A DNA stretch of 64,000 nucleotides. Source: Clostridium zeae. GTDB taxonomy: Bacteria > Bacillota > Clostridia > Clostridiales > Clostridiaceae. This document shows, piece by piece, positions 36,234 to 46,770 of this stretch. Numbering within the stretch: the first letter of the stretch is position 1; each line of letters opens with the position of its first letter. The notes beneath the pieces are model-generated. The model had not been told where the DNA came from. It ran no database searches and saw nothing but the letters and a program-made list of their open reading frames with translations. Position numbers and translations under genes: made by a program. Where the stretch lies: assembly GCF_017312485.1 (NCBI RefSeq), contig NZ_BMBA01000001.1:1-64000 (forward strand), read 5' to 3'.

Positions 36234-37466
36234 TTGGCTACATTTTTTCTTATAATAATTTATTTTGCTTTTATTAGTTTAGGCTTGCCAGACTCATTGC
36301 TTGGTGTTGCTTGGCCAGTTATGCATATTGAGCTTGGAGCACAGTTTCAGTCTGCAGGTCTTATTTCTATGTCCATTGCTGGAGGAACAATTTTATCAAG
36401 TTTAGCTAGTGGCTTTGTTCTAAAGAAGTTAGGAACTGGTAAGGTAACACTAATTAGTTGTTTTATGACAGCTGTTGCTTTGTTAGGCTTTTCTTTTTCG
36501 CCATCATTCATTTGGCTTATGATTTTAGCAATTCCATTGGGCCTTGGTGCTGGATCAGTAGATGCCGGATTAAATAATTATGTCGCAAATCATTATAAAG
36601 CACATCATATGAGTTGGTTACATTGCTTTTGGGGTGTAGGTGCTACTTTAGGTCCAATAATTATGTCTAGATTCATTGGGGGGAATAGCTCCTGGAGATA
36701 TGGATATAGGACGGTTTCTTTTATACAGTTTTCATTGGTATTATTACTTTTCTTCACATTACCTTTATGGGAGAAGGTAGGAAAGGAGAGAGTTAATAGT
36801 AGTGACCAAATTGATGCTAATGGAAATGAATCTGATACAGAAATAAACTCTGAGCACAACACAGGAGAGGGAAATGTAGTAACACTCCCCGGAGTAAAGT
36901 TTGCATTAGCAGCTTTTCTATTTTACTGTGCTGGTGAATCAACTATCGGATTATGGGGAAGCAGTTTTCTTGTAAACACAAAAGGCTTTTCACCAGCAAC
37001 TGCTGCTAGCTGGGTATCTTTATATTATGGTGGTATTACTGTAGGCAGATTTATTACAGGATTTGTTACTATGAAACTAAGTAATAAAGCCTTAATTAGA
37101 TTAGGACAAATAATATCCTTAGTCGGTATTTTCTTATTGATATTACCGTTGCCACAATTTCTTTCGTTTTTTGGCTTTGTGCTAGTTGGGTTAGGGTTCG
37201 CTCCTATATTCCCATGCATGATTCATGAAACTCCAGTGCGCTTTGGTAAAATAAATTCTCAAAAAATAATAGGGTATCAAATGGCTTGCGGTTATGTTGG
37301 CGCTACATTTTTGCCACCACTTTTAGGGTTTATAGCGGCTAAAACCTCAATTAGTATTATGCCATTTTTTGTTTTAATATATATAGTTACCATGTTATTG
37401 GGTTCAGAAAGAATAAATCTACTTATGAAAGGTTTACACATAAAAAATAATAATCTAGAAACTTAA
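36234..37466 (+). CDS. Major facilitator superfamily transporter
   Basis: 410 residues with about 12 membrane helices. The first half runs from IIIYFAFISLGLPDSLLGVAWPVMH; the A-motif position is atypical (VLKKLGTGKV). A charged loop near 185-215 (EINSEHNTGEGN) separates the halves. It resembles fucose/sugar-type MFS permeases, but the substrate is unknown. The start is TTG with GAGGGGG about nine bases upstream; there is no ATG near the beginning of the first helix. Repeat copy 3 ends 108 bases before it. Confidence 0.8.
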   Translation: MATFFLIIIYFAFISLGLPDSLLGVAWPVMHIELGAQFQSAGLISMSIAGGTILSSLASGFVLKKLGTGKVTLISCFMTAVALLGFSFSPSFIWLMILAIPLGLGAGSVDAGLNNYVANHYKAHHMSWLHCFWGVGATLGPIIMSRFIGGNSSWRYGYRTVSFIQFSLVLLLFFTLPLWEKVGKERVNSSDQIDANGNESDTEINSEHNTGEGNVVTLPGVKFALAAFLFYCAGESTIGLWGSSFLVNTKGFSPATAASWVSLYYGGITVGRFITGFVTMKLSNKALIRLGQIISLVGIFLLILPLPQFLSFFGFVLVGLGFAPIFPCMIHETPVRFGKINSQKIIGYQMACGYVGATFLPPLLGFIAAKTSISIMPFFVLIYIVTMLLGSERINLLMKGLHIKNNNLET

Positions 37467-37538
37467 TTTCCATTTTCGTATTATAGTTAAAAATTAGTAA
37501 TTGGATTAGTTTTAATGGAAAGGAGTAAGAAGTTATTT

Positions 37539-38189
37539 ATGAATATAAACTTAGTGGAAGAAGCGAAAAATTATTTAGAAACATTTATGAAAGACAAAGT
37601 AGTGGAATATGAAGTTACACATCCTTGGAGAAGAGATTCTAAATATATTGTTTTGCATTGCTATAGGGTTTGCTCCATAGCAAAGGAAATAGTAAATAAT
37701 CATGAGATAGAGTTATCTTCGGGCGATGTAGAACTAATTCAAGTTACAGCTATTTTACATGATTTAGGTAAAGTATTTTCTAGAGGTGACCATGCAGAGA
37801 AAAGCGGTGAAATCGTAGAGCATTGGCTAGAGCTTAATCCAAATATCGCTGAATTAGTTGAAGATAAAAAAAGACTAATTAGTATTATAAAAGATCATTC
37901 AAATAAGGGAAGAAAAGATGATGATTTGGTTTCATCAATTCTTAAGGATGCAGATTTACTAGATGAAATTGGAGCAATGTCTATTTTCATGGCTTCTAAT
38001 AAGTTGAATAGAGAAACTCCATATTTTTTTGATGAACTATACAAAATTTTAAAAGAAAATGAGTTGAATTATTGTTACAAGGAACTGGATAAACTACAAA
38101 CACAAGCTGCAAAGAAAATACTAATGAAGAAGATAGAATTTATAAAAAGTTTTGTAACAGAACTAGAGTATGAGTTAAGAGGATTTTAA
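37539..38189 (+). CDS. HD-domain phosphohydrolase
   Basis: 216 residues. HCYRVCSIAKEI, ILHDLGKVFSRGDHAEKSG and IKDHSNK, then LKDADLLDEIG give the H..HD..H..D metal set of the HD superfamily (nucleotide or cyclic-nucleotide phosphohydrolases). The first ATG of the frame (37515) has no ribosome site. AAGGAG within it could serve the ATG at 37539, though with a 15-base gap, so the start is uncertain by eight codons. Substrate is unknown. Confidence 0.75.
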   Translation: MNINLVEEAKNYLETFMKDKVVEYEVTHPWRRDSKYIVLHCYRVCSIAKEIVNNHEIELSSGDVELIQVTAILHDLGKVFSRGDHAEKSGEIVEHWLELNPNIAELVEDKKRLISIIKDHSNKGRKDDDLVSSILKDADLLDEIGAMSIFMASNKLNRETPYFFDELYKILKENELNYCYKELDKLQTQAAKKILMKKIEFIKSFVTELEYELRGF

Positions 38190-38375
38190 ATACATTGAGA
38201 GTATTAGCTCTTGAGGTTAGAAATATGAAATTTTGAAGGTAATTTGTGTTACAATATATAAATAAAGATGTACAGATTAAGATAAAGGATCGATTGTTAT
38301 GTTTTAATTTAGAAAAGCATAGCTGTGCATGAATAAAATTATGTAAGTAATTACAATAAAAGCTAAGGAGTAAGT

Positions 38376-38999
38376 ATGGAAAATAATTTCACATTAACGA
38401 AAGAAGAACTAGAACAATTAACTGCAGTTGAGGTATGGGAAAAGTTATATAACAAGGAGTTAAATTCAAAGAAGAATATCCTTGAATATGTTGAGATAAC
38501 TAGAATATTTAAAAAGTTAGAAGTGGATCCAGAAAAGATTCAAGATACATATAGTTATATTTATGGGAAGATAGAAGAATTAAAAGAAAAAATAAAACCT
38601 AACACAATGATGTATTTAAAAAACAATCTAAAATCACAACTTGGAAAGTATGTTGTTGATAAAGATCCAAAGCCAATAAATCACTTTATAGAGTTCTTCA
38701 AAGAAGCATATCCTGAAAATAATAGAAGAAAAGATTTCACATGGGTAATAATGGATGTAAATAAAATCTCAGAAGAGCAGCTTTGGGCTACTTTAACTTA
38801 TATAAATAAAGAGTGTATGAATCATGATCTTAGATTAAGTTTAGGTGAAAAAAGAGATATTATTGAGGTAGTTGAGTTAGTTGTTAAAAGGAATAATTCC
38901 AAATTTATAAGTAATCTTAGAAATTTGAAGTCCTTAACGGATGTATTAAATATAAAAATTGTAAGTGTTGGCGAAATATTTAAAGTAAAAAAACTTTAA
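38376..38999 (+). CDS. Hypothetical soluble protein
   Basis: 207 residues, mostly helical and charged, without signal, membrane helix or recognisable motif. It opens MENNFTLTKEELEQLTAVEVWEKLY and has a conserved-looking core FTWVIMDVNKISEEQLWATLTY near 120-145. GCTAAGGAG precedes the ATG and a terminator follows, so it is a genuine single-gene unit. I do not recognise the family. Confidence 0.7.
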   Translation: MENNFTLTKEELEQLTAVEVWEKLYNKELNSKKNILEYVEITRIFKKLEVDPEKIQDTYSYIYGKIEELKEKIKPNTMMYLKNNLKSQLGKYVVDKDPKPINHFIEFFKEAYPENNRRKDFTWVIMDVNKISEEQLWATLTYINKECMNHDLRLSLGEKRDIIEVVELVVKRNNSKFISNLRNLKSLTDVLNIKIVSVGEIFKVKKL

Positions 39000-39044
39000 G
39001 TAATTTCTGTGAAATTAAGTGAATACAGAGTAAATTATTGTTAT

Positions 39045-39080
39045 AAAGACATAGGAATAGTCCTATGTCTTTTATTTTTT
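39045..39080 (+). terminator. Terminator after the hypothetical gene
   Basis: AAGACATAGGA, loop ATAG, TCCTATGTCTT, followed by a T-rich run. Confidence 0.88.
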
Positions 39081-39491
39081 ATAGACCAAATTAGTTTATG
39101 AGGTAAAAAGAAGAGAAATTCAAAAGCTACATTTTTATATTAAATATGATACAAAAGTCTCATATTGAAAACAAATATTTTAATTTAAAGTTAAATTTGG
39201 TTATAAAGTATCTCTGATAACATACGAATATTTACAATGTATAGCAGAATTTCACAATTATACAAATATTAGATACATTGATTCTGATATTTAGTTATTT
39301 CATTAATTAGGGTTTGAAATTGAGATGATAAGGAGGATAGAGCTAATATTATAGTTTAATTTTGGAGCTTTTATATATAAAGATAAGCTATCTAAATCCG
39401 GAATCTATTTTTTAAATTATCTAGATTAAGTCCGATTTCTGCTATGAAAACCTATTCAAAATAAAAAGGATAATTTTAAAGGAGTGGAGAA
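39081..39491. other. Long 5' region of the GH81 gene, no defined element
   Basis: About 410 bases without a gene. An isolated AAGGAGG near 39330 has no start codon at proper distance. Near 39390-39445 there is a loose direct repeat, ATCTAAATCCGG and ATCTAGATTAAGTCCG, that might bind a regulator. I see no -24/-12 sigma54 promoter here, unlike in front of the GH18 gene. Confidence 0.4.
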
Positions 39492-42400
39492 ATGTTTAAG
39501 TATAAAAGTATCAATAGAAGAAAAATCCGAAAAAGTTTATCTTGCTTTACAGCTTTTTGTATGGCATTTAGTTTAGTTCAGACATCTTTTATAAATAATA
39601 CAACGGTTAAAGCAGCAGACACTGGAAGTTCATATCTGCTTTCGCAAAATAGGACCGTTTACGCATCATCATCTAATGGAGGTAGTTCTACTGATAAGCT
39701 GGTAGATGGTGATACTACTACACGCTGGGAATCAGAGTGGGGAAAAGATGATCAGTGGCTATATGTTGACTTAGGAGCGTCAGCTAATATCACTGAAGTA
39801 AAGATTAACTGGGAAGGGGCCTATGCAAAGGATTTTACTATTGATGTATGTGATGATGAAAGTAGTTGGCAGACAATTAATAACGAAGTCAATGGAACTG
39901 GTGGAAATGAAGATATTAAAGTAACTGGTAAAGGGAGATACGTACGATTACATCTTACAAAGAGAGCTTTAACCGCTTACGGTTATTCAATCTTTGAATT
40001 TCAAGTTTTTGGCACAGGAGGATTGAATCAACCACCAACAGCACCACTTGGTCAAAATGTAGCACTTAACAAAAATGTAGTGGCATCTGGAACTCATGAA
40101 GACTGGTATATAAAGCCAGGTGAAGTAGATCCTAAAAAAGCAGTAGATGGAGATCTGAATACTCGTTGGGGTTCTCCGATTAATGAAGGTCAATGGATAT
40201 ATGTAGACTTAGGTGCAACTCATACAATTGGAAGAGTAATTTTAAATTGGGATTCTCCTGCAAGAATATACGATATTGAAGTATCAGATGATGCAACAAA
40301 CTGGAAAAAGATTTATAGGACTCTCAATGGAAGAGGTGGGGAAGAAAATGTTCCTCTTTATGCTACTGGTAGATATGTAAGGATGAATGGCATTACAAGA
40401 GGCACAACTTATGAATTCGGATTAAGAGAATTTAGAGTATATGACTATGTGACAGGTGATCCAAAGCCAGTATATACAATACCTGCTTTACCGGCATCTA
40501 CAGTGACCTCAGTAGGAAGTGGAAGTTATGTAAGTGATCCAACTTTATTCCCACAACCGAAAGAACCTTTCGAAAAGGCTAGTAATTTAACCTCTCCGTT
40601 GCCTTCAAATGATTGGTGGCAATCAATTCTTATAAAAAATCTTGGGGATGCACTAATAACATTACCCTTAAAAGCTAAGTATCAAAAAGAAGGTCTTGGA
40701 CTTTTAACACCAAGTGCTGGATGGCTTCAAGACAGAACAGTACAAACAGAAAAGAATATAGATTTGTTCTTAATGGCAAATAATATAAATTCACCAGAAA
40801 TGAACAGTAAAATAAGTGGATATGGGGATTACTCAGCGTCAGTTGTATTAAGCGATAATGATACAGCTAAAATGAAAACTACTTTTGTAAAGGGATCACC
40901 ATATGTTTTTTCTGAATTTAGCGATTCTAATTCTCCTGAAATATACTCAACTGTAGTTTCAAAAATATTTGATGACAACGGCAATAGTATTCTTGCAAAT
41001 GATAAAGCTTCAATTGTAACGGATCATATAGGTATAGAAGTAACTAATGTTGATGGTGCACCAACCCCTAAGACTATAAAAAGATATTATGGAGTATTTG
41101 CACCACAGGGAACAACCTTTAAAAGAGTTGGTTCTAAAATCAAAATGCAGCTAGGAGGAGGTCAAAATTACTTGTCCATGGCCACAATGCCTACTGCTGG
41201 TGACTTAAATTATTTTTATAAGCATGCCTATGCCTTTGTTACTGATACTAAGGCTACGTACAACTATGATGGAGTAAGTTCAAATGTCACTACTACTTTC
41301 ACTAATAATGTATCTTTAAAACGTACAGATCTTGCAAATACAACTTTAATGAGCATGCTTCCAGCACAATGGAAAGCGAGCAGTGATTCAAAGACTACAT
41401 TAAGTTATCCATCTGTAAGAGGAACTTTAAAGATACATGAAGGGAATTCCTTTAATACTGTAGATAAGTTTAATGGAATAGTTCCACAATTTACAGAACC
41501 ACTGAATTCTGAGTACTCTCGTACTGAACTTTTAAAATACCTTGCTAATCTTGATAAAGAGACAACAAATTATATGGCTGGTGATGCTTATTGGGAAGGG
41601 AAAAACCTACATCCATTAGCAATGGGACTTCTAATTGCTGATCAAATCAATGCTACAGAATATAAAAATAAGTTTATATCTAGATTAAAGACTATTTTAA
41701 CAGATTGGTACACTTATACTCCAGGAGAAACAGAAGGTTACTATTTCAATTACAATAAAGAGTGGGGAACCTTAATATATAAGAATAGTGAGTTTGGGGC
41801 AAATACAGGAATTACTGATCATCACTTTACTTATGGATACTTCACTTTTGCATCAGCGGTACTAGCTACTTACGACCAAGATTTCTTAAAAAATTATGGT
41901 TCTATGGTAGATACATTGATTAGAGATTATGTAAATCCATCAAGAACAGATTCAATGTTCCCTCAATTTAGAAATTTTGATCCATATGAAGGTCATTCAT
42001 GGGCAGGTGGATATTCAGACAACTGGGATGGTAACAATCAAGAAGCTGCTGGAGAATCCTTATTTGGATGGGTAGGCCAATATCTATGGGGAAAAGTTAG
42101 TGGAAATACTACTTATAGAGATGCTGGAATATATGGATTCACAACAGAGCTAAGATCAATAGAGCAATACTGGTTTAACTATGATGGAGATAACTGGATC
42201 TCGGATTATACTCATAAGACCATAGGACAAGCTTATGGTAGCACTAATTTCTATGGAACTTTCTTTAATGGAGATTCTGTGTATGTATATGGAATACACT
42301 GGTTACCAACTTCAGAATACTTGACAAACTATGGTATAGATAAAGCTAAAGCGGCAGGACTTTATGAAGGTATGAAAAATGACATAATAAATGACTACAA

Positions 42401-44054
42401 TAAGAGTACAGACCCTAACAAAGGTGCAGCTCCGGATCCAAACAATGTAGAACCAGATTGGAAGCACATTACATGGCCGATTGAGTCATTAAGTGATTCT
42501 AAAGCAGTCCTTAGTAAGTGGAATCCTACACAGGTACAAACAAAGGAAGCATATAATACTTATTGGTTTGTTAACAGTATGGCTACACTTGGACAAAGAA
42601 CTAATGATGTATGGGCACAAAATGGTGAAGGCGCATCAATATACAAAAACGGTACAACTTACACAGCACTAGTATGGAACCCATCAAGCAGTCCAATAAC
42701 TGTTAAGTTCGCAAATGCTTCAGGTGAGGTTGGATATACTACTGTGGCACCAAAAGCCATGGTTTCAGTAGATCCATTTGTGAAAAATTCAGTAAGTAAA
42801 ACCGCTTTGAAGGCTGAGATAAATTATGATAATACACTTAATGTTAATGACTATACAGCAGATTCTTGGAAGACCTATAGCACGGCTTTATCTAGTGCAA
42901 AGAGTGTTAACGACAATGTTGCTGCTACTAATGATCAAGTTATAACTGAATTAAATAATTTAAGAAATGCAGTTCAAGGGCTTGTTAAAAAGACATCAGT
43001 TCCTGGTGCTGATACAAATATAGCTGCAGGCAAAGTGGCAGTATCTTCTTCAAATGAAGCAGATGGATTAGGAGCTCAATATACTACAGATACAAGCTTA
43101 GATACTAGATGGAGTTCAAATTGGCCTTCTAATACAGATAATCATCCTGAATATATTTATGTTGATTTAGGACAACCTTATTTTGTTGGAGATGTTAAGG
43201 TGAACTGGAGTGATGCGTATGCGAAGGGATATCTAGTTCAAACAGCTTCTACTAATCCACAACTTGAGAGTAGCTGGTCAACAGTTGCCACAATAACAGA
43301 TGGAGCAGGTGGAATAAGAGAATCAGTGTTCAATTCAACTGCAGCAAGGTATGTAAGGATTTATTGTACAAATGCAGCAACACAATGGGGATATTCAATT
43401 AAAGATATATCCATTTTTGGTGCAGCTGACAAAACAGCACTTTCAGCTAAGATTAGCGAAGCAAGTGCTTTAAAATCCACTGACTATACAGCAGATAGTT
43501 GGGCAGTATTAACAAATGCATTGAATAATGCAAAAAATGTTAATGCTGATTTAAAAGCTACACAAGACACAGTTAATGCAGCCTTGCAAACCCTTACTAA
43601 TGCAGTGAACTCATTAGTAAAGAGTACTGCACCGGTAAACAATGGAGATAATTTAGCACTTAATAAAAAAGCTGTATCCTCATCAAATGAGGCGGACGGA
43701 TTAGGGGCACAAAACGTAACTGATGCAGATTTGGTTAGCAGATGGAGTTCAAATTGGGTAGCTAACAAAGACAATCATCCTGAATTTGTATATGTAGATT
43801 TAGCTAATTCATATGATATAAGCGATGTGAAGGTTCTTTGGGATATAGCATATGCAAAGGGGTATGATTTACAAATATGTAATACTGATCCAACGGTTGA
43901 AAGTAATTGGAAAACTGTGGCTACCGTGACCAATGGCTTAGGTAGCACTGTTGATACAACTTTTACTAAGACTTCGGCTAAGTATGTAAGGATTTATTGT
44001 AAGGATCCTGCGACACAGTGGGGATATTCTATTAAAAATATAGAAATACGATAA
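39492..44054 (+). CDS. Secreted multidomain GH81 endo-beta-1,3-glucanase with four discoidin-like domains
   Basis: 1520 residues. A signal peptide (about 1-41, cut near VKAAD) leads to two F5/8-type C domains (about 45-175 and 190-325), the GH81 domain (about 350-1100) and FIVAR-like/F5-8 pairs (about 1105-1310 and 1310-1520). GH81 landmarks are PLPSNDWWQSI, ITDHHFTYGYF with the likely acid Asp, and GNNQEAAGE with the likely catalytic Glu. It should cut beta-1,3-glucan of fungal walls or laminarin outside the cell. The last two F5/8 domains are close copies (SSSNEADGLGAQ in both), a recent duplication. Confidence 0.92.
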   Translation: MFKYKSINRRKIRKSLSCFTAFCMAFSLVQTSFINNTTVKAADTGSSYLLSQNRTVYASSSNGGSSTDKLVDGDTTTRWESEWGKDDQWLYVDLGASANITEVKINWEGAYAKDFTIDVCDDESSWQTINNEVNGTGGNEDIKVTGKGRYVRLHLTKRALTAYGYSIFEFQVFGTGGLNQPPTAPLGQNVALNKNVVASGTHEDWYIKPGEVDPKKAVDGDLNTRWGSPINEGQWIYVDLGATHTIGRVILNWDSPARIYDIEVSDDATNWKKIYRTLNGRGGEENVPLYATGRYVRMNGITRGTTYEFGLREFRVYDYVTGDPKPVYTIPALPASTVTSVGSGSYVSDPTLFPQPKEPFEKASNLTSPLPSNDWWQSILIKNLGDALITLPLKAKYQKEGLGLLTPSAGWLQDRTVQTEKNIDLFLMANNINSPEMNSKISGYGDYSASVVLSDNDTAKMKTTFVKGSPYVFSEFSDSNSPEIYSTVVSKIFDDNGNSILANDKASIVTDHIGIEVTNVDGAPTPKTIKRYYGVFAPQGTTFKRVGSKIKMQLGGGQNYLSMATMPTAGDLNYFYKHAYAFVTDTKATYNYDGVSSNVTTTFTNNVSLKRTDLANTTLMSMLPAQWKASSDSKTTLSYPSVRGTLKIHEGNSFNTVDKFNGIVPQFTEPLNSEYSRTELLKYLANLDKETTNYMAGDAYWEGKNLHPLAMGLLIADQINATEYKNKFISRLKTILTDWYTYTPGETEGYYFNYNKEWGTLIYKNSEFGANTGITDHHFTYGYFTFASAVLATYDQDFLKNYGSMVDTLIRDYVNPSRTDSMFPQFRNFDPYEGHSWAGGYSDNWDGNNQEAAGESLFGWVGQYLWGKVSGNTTYRDAGIYGFTTELRSIEQYWFNYDGDNWISDYTHKTIGQAYGSTNFYGTFFNGDSVYVYGIHWLPTSEYLTNYGIDKAKAAGLYEGMKNDIINDYNKSTDPNKGAAPDPNNVEPDWKHITWPIESLSDSKAVLSKWNPTQVQTKEAYNTYWFVNSMATLGQRTNDVWAQNGEGASIYKNGTTYTALVWNPSSSPITVKFANASGEVGYTTVAPKAMVSVDPFVKNSVSKTALKAEINYDNTLNVNDYTADSWKTYSTALSSAKSVNDNVAATNDQVITELNNLRNAVQGLVKKTSVPGADTNIAAGKVAVSSSNEADGLGAQYTTDTSLDTRWSSNWPSNTDNHPEYIYVDLGQPYFVGDVKVNWSDAYAKGYLVQTASTNPQLESSWSTVATITDGAGGIRESVFNSTAARYVRIYCTNAATQWGYSIKDISIFGAADKTALSAKISEASALKSTDYTADSWAVLTNALNNAKNVNADLKATQDTVNAALQTLTNAVNSLVKSTAPVNNGDNLALNKKAVSSSNEADGLGAQNVTDADLVSRWSSNWVANKDNHPEFVYVDLANSYDISDVKVLWDIAYAKGYDLQICNTDPTVESNWKTVATVTNGLGSTVDTTFTKTSAKYVRIYCKDPATQWGYSIKNIEIR

Positions 44055-44084
44055 GGTTAAATAATATAAAATTTATTTAATAAT

Positions 44085-44120
44085 AAAGCCCTCGACCATT
44101 TTGGTGGTCGAGGGTGCTTT
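44085..44120. terminator. Terminator between the convergent GH81 and AraC genes
   Basis: CCCTCGACCA and its exact complement form a GC-rich stem, extended by AAAGC/GCTTT. Confidence 0.9.
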
Positions 44121-44156
44121 GTTTTGAAAATAATTTCGAACTGAAGTGGTATATCT
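44121..44156 (-). repeat. Half copy of the GTACC-ended palindromic repeat
   Basis: TTTTGAAAATAATTTC..CTGAAGTGGTATATC aligns with the CTTTGAAAATAGTTTT..TGAAG..GTACATC end of the element at 61351-61445. The other arm is replaced by the GH81 terminator. Confidence 0.5.
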
Positions 44157-44167
44157 TAATTAACAAA

Positions 44168-45055
44168 TCAAATATCTATAATAGGTTGATATACATATAA
44201 CTCACAGTAGTTATCCTTAGACATGGAGTTATCGATATACTCGAACCTAAAAGTATCAGCAAATTTATAACCAGATTTAAATATCCATCGAGAATACATT
44301 TGCACTAATATACGACCTACATGTCTTCCGTTTATATCATCAGGTCTAAAAAACCCAACAAATTTGAATACTACATACTTATGACTAGGAATGGAGATTC
44401 CAGTCATTCCATCAGGAATAACATCTAAACTGTTTACTTGCGTGCTTGGAATATAATAGATAATGCCTTTATCATTTTCGCTCCAATCAGTATAACCAAA
44501 GTATACTTCAGGATTGACTACGTTTTTAATTTTTCTTTTTTGATTGTAAAAAAATTCACGCCCAAAAGCATTAGCAGTTCTATCACCAGATTTGCTTAAT
44601 ATTTTATGTTTTATTCCTATTAGATTGAATTTTTGTTTAAATACAAATTGAGGATTATAGGTAATGGAATTTTCAAAGGATAGAATATCATTTGTATTAA
44701 TTTTTTCTTTAATTATTAAGCTTAAGGACACCTTATCCGATCTAAGTTTTAGAGGAGTGTGACCGAAAAACTTCTTAAAAGCTCTTATATAAGACTGTTC
44801 ATAGTCAAATCCGTAATTCAGAGCTATATCGATAATTCTCATATTAGTATTTAAAAGTTCGTTGATACTAGATGTAAGTTTGCGACTTTGAGCATAGTCT
44901 ATAATTGACTCTCCAGTTAGAGATTTAAAAATTCTATGAAGATAGTATTTTGATACTCCAGTATAATCAGCAAGATCATCTAAAGTGATTTTTTTATAAA
45001 GGTTTTTTTCAATATATTCTATAGCAGAAACGATAGCTTCTTTCAAATCTTTCAT
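44168..45055 (-). CDS. AraC-family regulator with GyrI-like ligand-binding domain
   Basis: 295 residues. The two HTH motifs are at the N-terminus: LDDLADYTGVSKYYLHRIFKS (about 23-43) and IIDIALNYGFDYEQSYIRAFKKFFGHTP (about 73-100). The C-terminal part (about 125-295) resembles the GyrI/SOUL-like effector domain of Rob- and BltR-type regulators (VIPDGMTGISIPSHKYVVFKF, then YVYQPI). Such proteins sense hydrophobic or cationic compounds. It is a single gene, convergent with GH81 and divergent from fabF. Confidence 0.87.
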   Translation of the reverse strand: MKDLKEAIVSAIEYIEKNLYKKITLDDLADYTGVSKYYLHRIFKSLTGESIIDYAQSRKLTSSINELLNTNMRIIDIALNYGFDYEQSYIRAFKKFFGHTPLKLRSDKVSLSLIIKEKINTNDILSFENSITYNPQFVFKQKFNLIGIKHKILSKSGDRTANAFGREFFYNQKRKIKNVVNPEVYFGYTDWSENDKGIIYYIPSTQVNSLDVIPDGMTGISIPSHKYVVFKFVGFFRPDDINGRHVGRILVQMYSRWIFKSGYKFADTFRFEYIDNSMSKDNYCELYVYQPIIDI

Positions 45056-45240
45056 ATTCTAACACCTTTTCTCTTTATAAGTTTCTGTACCAAAAAGCAA
45101 TATTTGTTCATTTTAATAAAAGTGAATCTATTAAAATAATACCAAAAGGTGATATATAACAAGTTCAATTTATTATATCCGCTAAAATATGAAAAGTAAA
45201 TATATGCAAATATTTAAAAAGCTATTTCAGGAGGTTTTTT

Positions 45241-46476
45241 ATGAATAGAAGAGTAGTTATTACTGGCATGGGAGTTGTTACTTCAGTAGGTGTAGGGCTT
45301 GATAATTTTTGGGAAGGAATTAAATCAGGAAAAAGTGGAATAAGCATGATTGAAAGGGTAGATGTTTCAGAAATGCCAACAAAGGTTGGCGCTGAGATAA
45401 AAGATTTTGACCCAAATAATTTTATGGATAGAAAAGAAGTAAAAAGAACAGATAGATTTTCACAGTTTGCTCTTGCAGCAACAAAAATGGCAATAGAAGA
45501 TTCTAAAATTGACTTAGATAAAATTGAAAAGGAAAGAATGGGAGTAATAATTGGTACTGGTATAGGTGGGATAGAAACTACCTTAGCACAGTATAATGTA
45601 TTTTTAGAAAAAGGCCCAAACAGAGTAAGTCCATTTTTAGTTCCGATGATGATACCTAATATGGCATCAGGACTTGTTGCGATAAAATACGGTGCAAAGG
45701 GCTTTAATGAATGTACTGTAACTGCTTGTGCAACTTCAACAAATTCAATCGGAGATGCTTTCAAAGCAATTCAAAGAGATGATGCAGATATTATGATAAC
45801 AGGAGGATCTGAAGCGCCTATAACTGGGCTTACTTTAGCTGGATTTTGTGCTAGTAAAGCAATGACCACTAATCATGATCCAGCTTCTGCAAGCAGACCC
45901 TTTGATGTAGAAAGAGACGGTTTTGTGTTAGGAGAAGGTGCAGGTGTAATAATACTTGAAGAGCTTGAACATGCATTAAATAGAGGTGCAGAAATAATCG
46001 CAGAAGTAATAGGCTATGGGTGTACAAATGATGCATATCATATAACTTCACCATCAGAAGGTGGAGAAGGTGCTGCAAGATGTATGGCAAGAGCTATTAA
46101 AGATGCAGGCATAACTCCACAAGAGGTTGGATACATAAATGCCCATGGAACTTCTACTAATGCAGGGGATAAGTGTGAAACTTCTGCAATTAAAACAGTT
46201 TTTGGTGAATATGCTTACAAACTTTTAGTTAGTTCAACTAAATCAATGACTGGACATTTACTTGGTGCTACTGGAGCAATAGAGGCTATTATAACAGCAG
46301 AAGCATTAAAAGAAGGATTTGCTCCTCCAACTGTAAACCTAAATACTCCTGATCCAGAATGTGATTTAAACTATGTTGCAAATGAAGGAATAAGTGCTGA
46401 CCTTAAATACGCTTTGACTAATTCCTTTGGATTTGGTGGTCATAATGCTACCTTAGTATTAAAGTCATATAAATAA
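45241..46476 (+). CDS. fabF: Beta-ketoacyl-ACP synthase II
   Basis: 411 residues, full length. The catalytic triad is present: Cys163 in [11 protein letters not shown], His in [11 protein letters not shown] and His in [11 protein letters not shown], with the glycine-rich [10 protein letters not shown] end. It condenses malonyl-ACP with acyl-ACP in fatty-acid elongation, in the cytoplasm. It stands alone rather than in a fab cluster, so it may be a second KAS II copy. TTCAGGAGG lies in front of the ATG. Confidence 0.95.
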   Translation: MNRRVVITGMGVVTSVGVGLDNFWEGIKSGKSGISMIERVDVSEMPTKVGAEIKDFDPNNFMDRKEVKRTDRFSQFALAATKMAIEDSKIDLDKIEKERMGVIIGTGIGGIETTLAQYNVFLEKGPNRVSPFLVPMMIPNMASGLVAIKYGAKGFNECTVTACATSTNSIGDAFKAIQRDDADIMITGGSEAPITGLTLAGFCASKAMTTNHDPASASRPFDVERDGFVLGEGAGVIILEELEHALNRGAEIIAEVIGYGCTNDAYHITSPSEGGEGAARCMARAIKDAGITPQEVGYINAHGTSTNAGDKCETSAIKTVFGEYAYKLLVSSTKSMTGHLLGATGAIEAIITAEALKEGFAPPTVNLNTPDPECDLNYVANEGISADLKYALTNSFGFGGHNATLVLKSYK

Positions 46477-46496
46477 TTAAATTTAATTATTATTAC

Positions 46497-46591
46497 AGGG
46501 TTCCTGTGCCGAAACTTAATTTATACTTGTTAAAAAATCACGCAACTATGACTTTTAACATGTATAAATTAATAGTTGAGCCAGTAACCCT
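46497..46591. repeat. AGGGTT-ended palindromic element, copy B
   Basis: A 95-base imperfect hairpin: AGGGTT..CTG with CAG.AACCCT, ACTTAATTTATAC with GTATAAATTAATAGT, and TGTTAAAA with TTTTAACA. It follows fabF by 20 bases but lacks a T-run. It shares its left end with 29131-29223. Confidence 0.6.
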
Positions 46592-46695
46592 ATATAGATT
46601 GTCTTAAATATATTAACTTAAAGAGGTACTACTTCCATCAGAATTTTACTTTTAAAACAAACAGGGCTCCCTATAAGAGAATCAAGAGTACATCA

Positions 46696-46747
46696 TTGAC
46701 ATTAAAAATTTTAAAAACTATAATTTAATTATCCCCCCATGGGGGAT
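46696..46747 (+). promoter_or_regulatory. Consensus promoter and CsoR-like operator of the MATE-csoR operon
   Basis: TTGACA (46696-46701), 17 bases, TATAAT (46719-46724) is a perfect sigma-A promoter. At 46731-46747, just after the expected start point, lies ATCCCCC-CAT-GGGGGAT. AT-flanked C-tract/G-tract dyads of this kind are the binding sites of CsoR-family repressors, and a csoR gene is the second gene of the operon. Confidence 0.75.
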
Positions 46748-46770
46748 ATTAATTATAGGGAGATGTTTAT

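Noticed and set aside
45222-45764. Long minus-strand frame opposite fabF
   Set aside because: It is the shadow of a full-length, motif-complete FabF and has no ribosome site.
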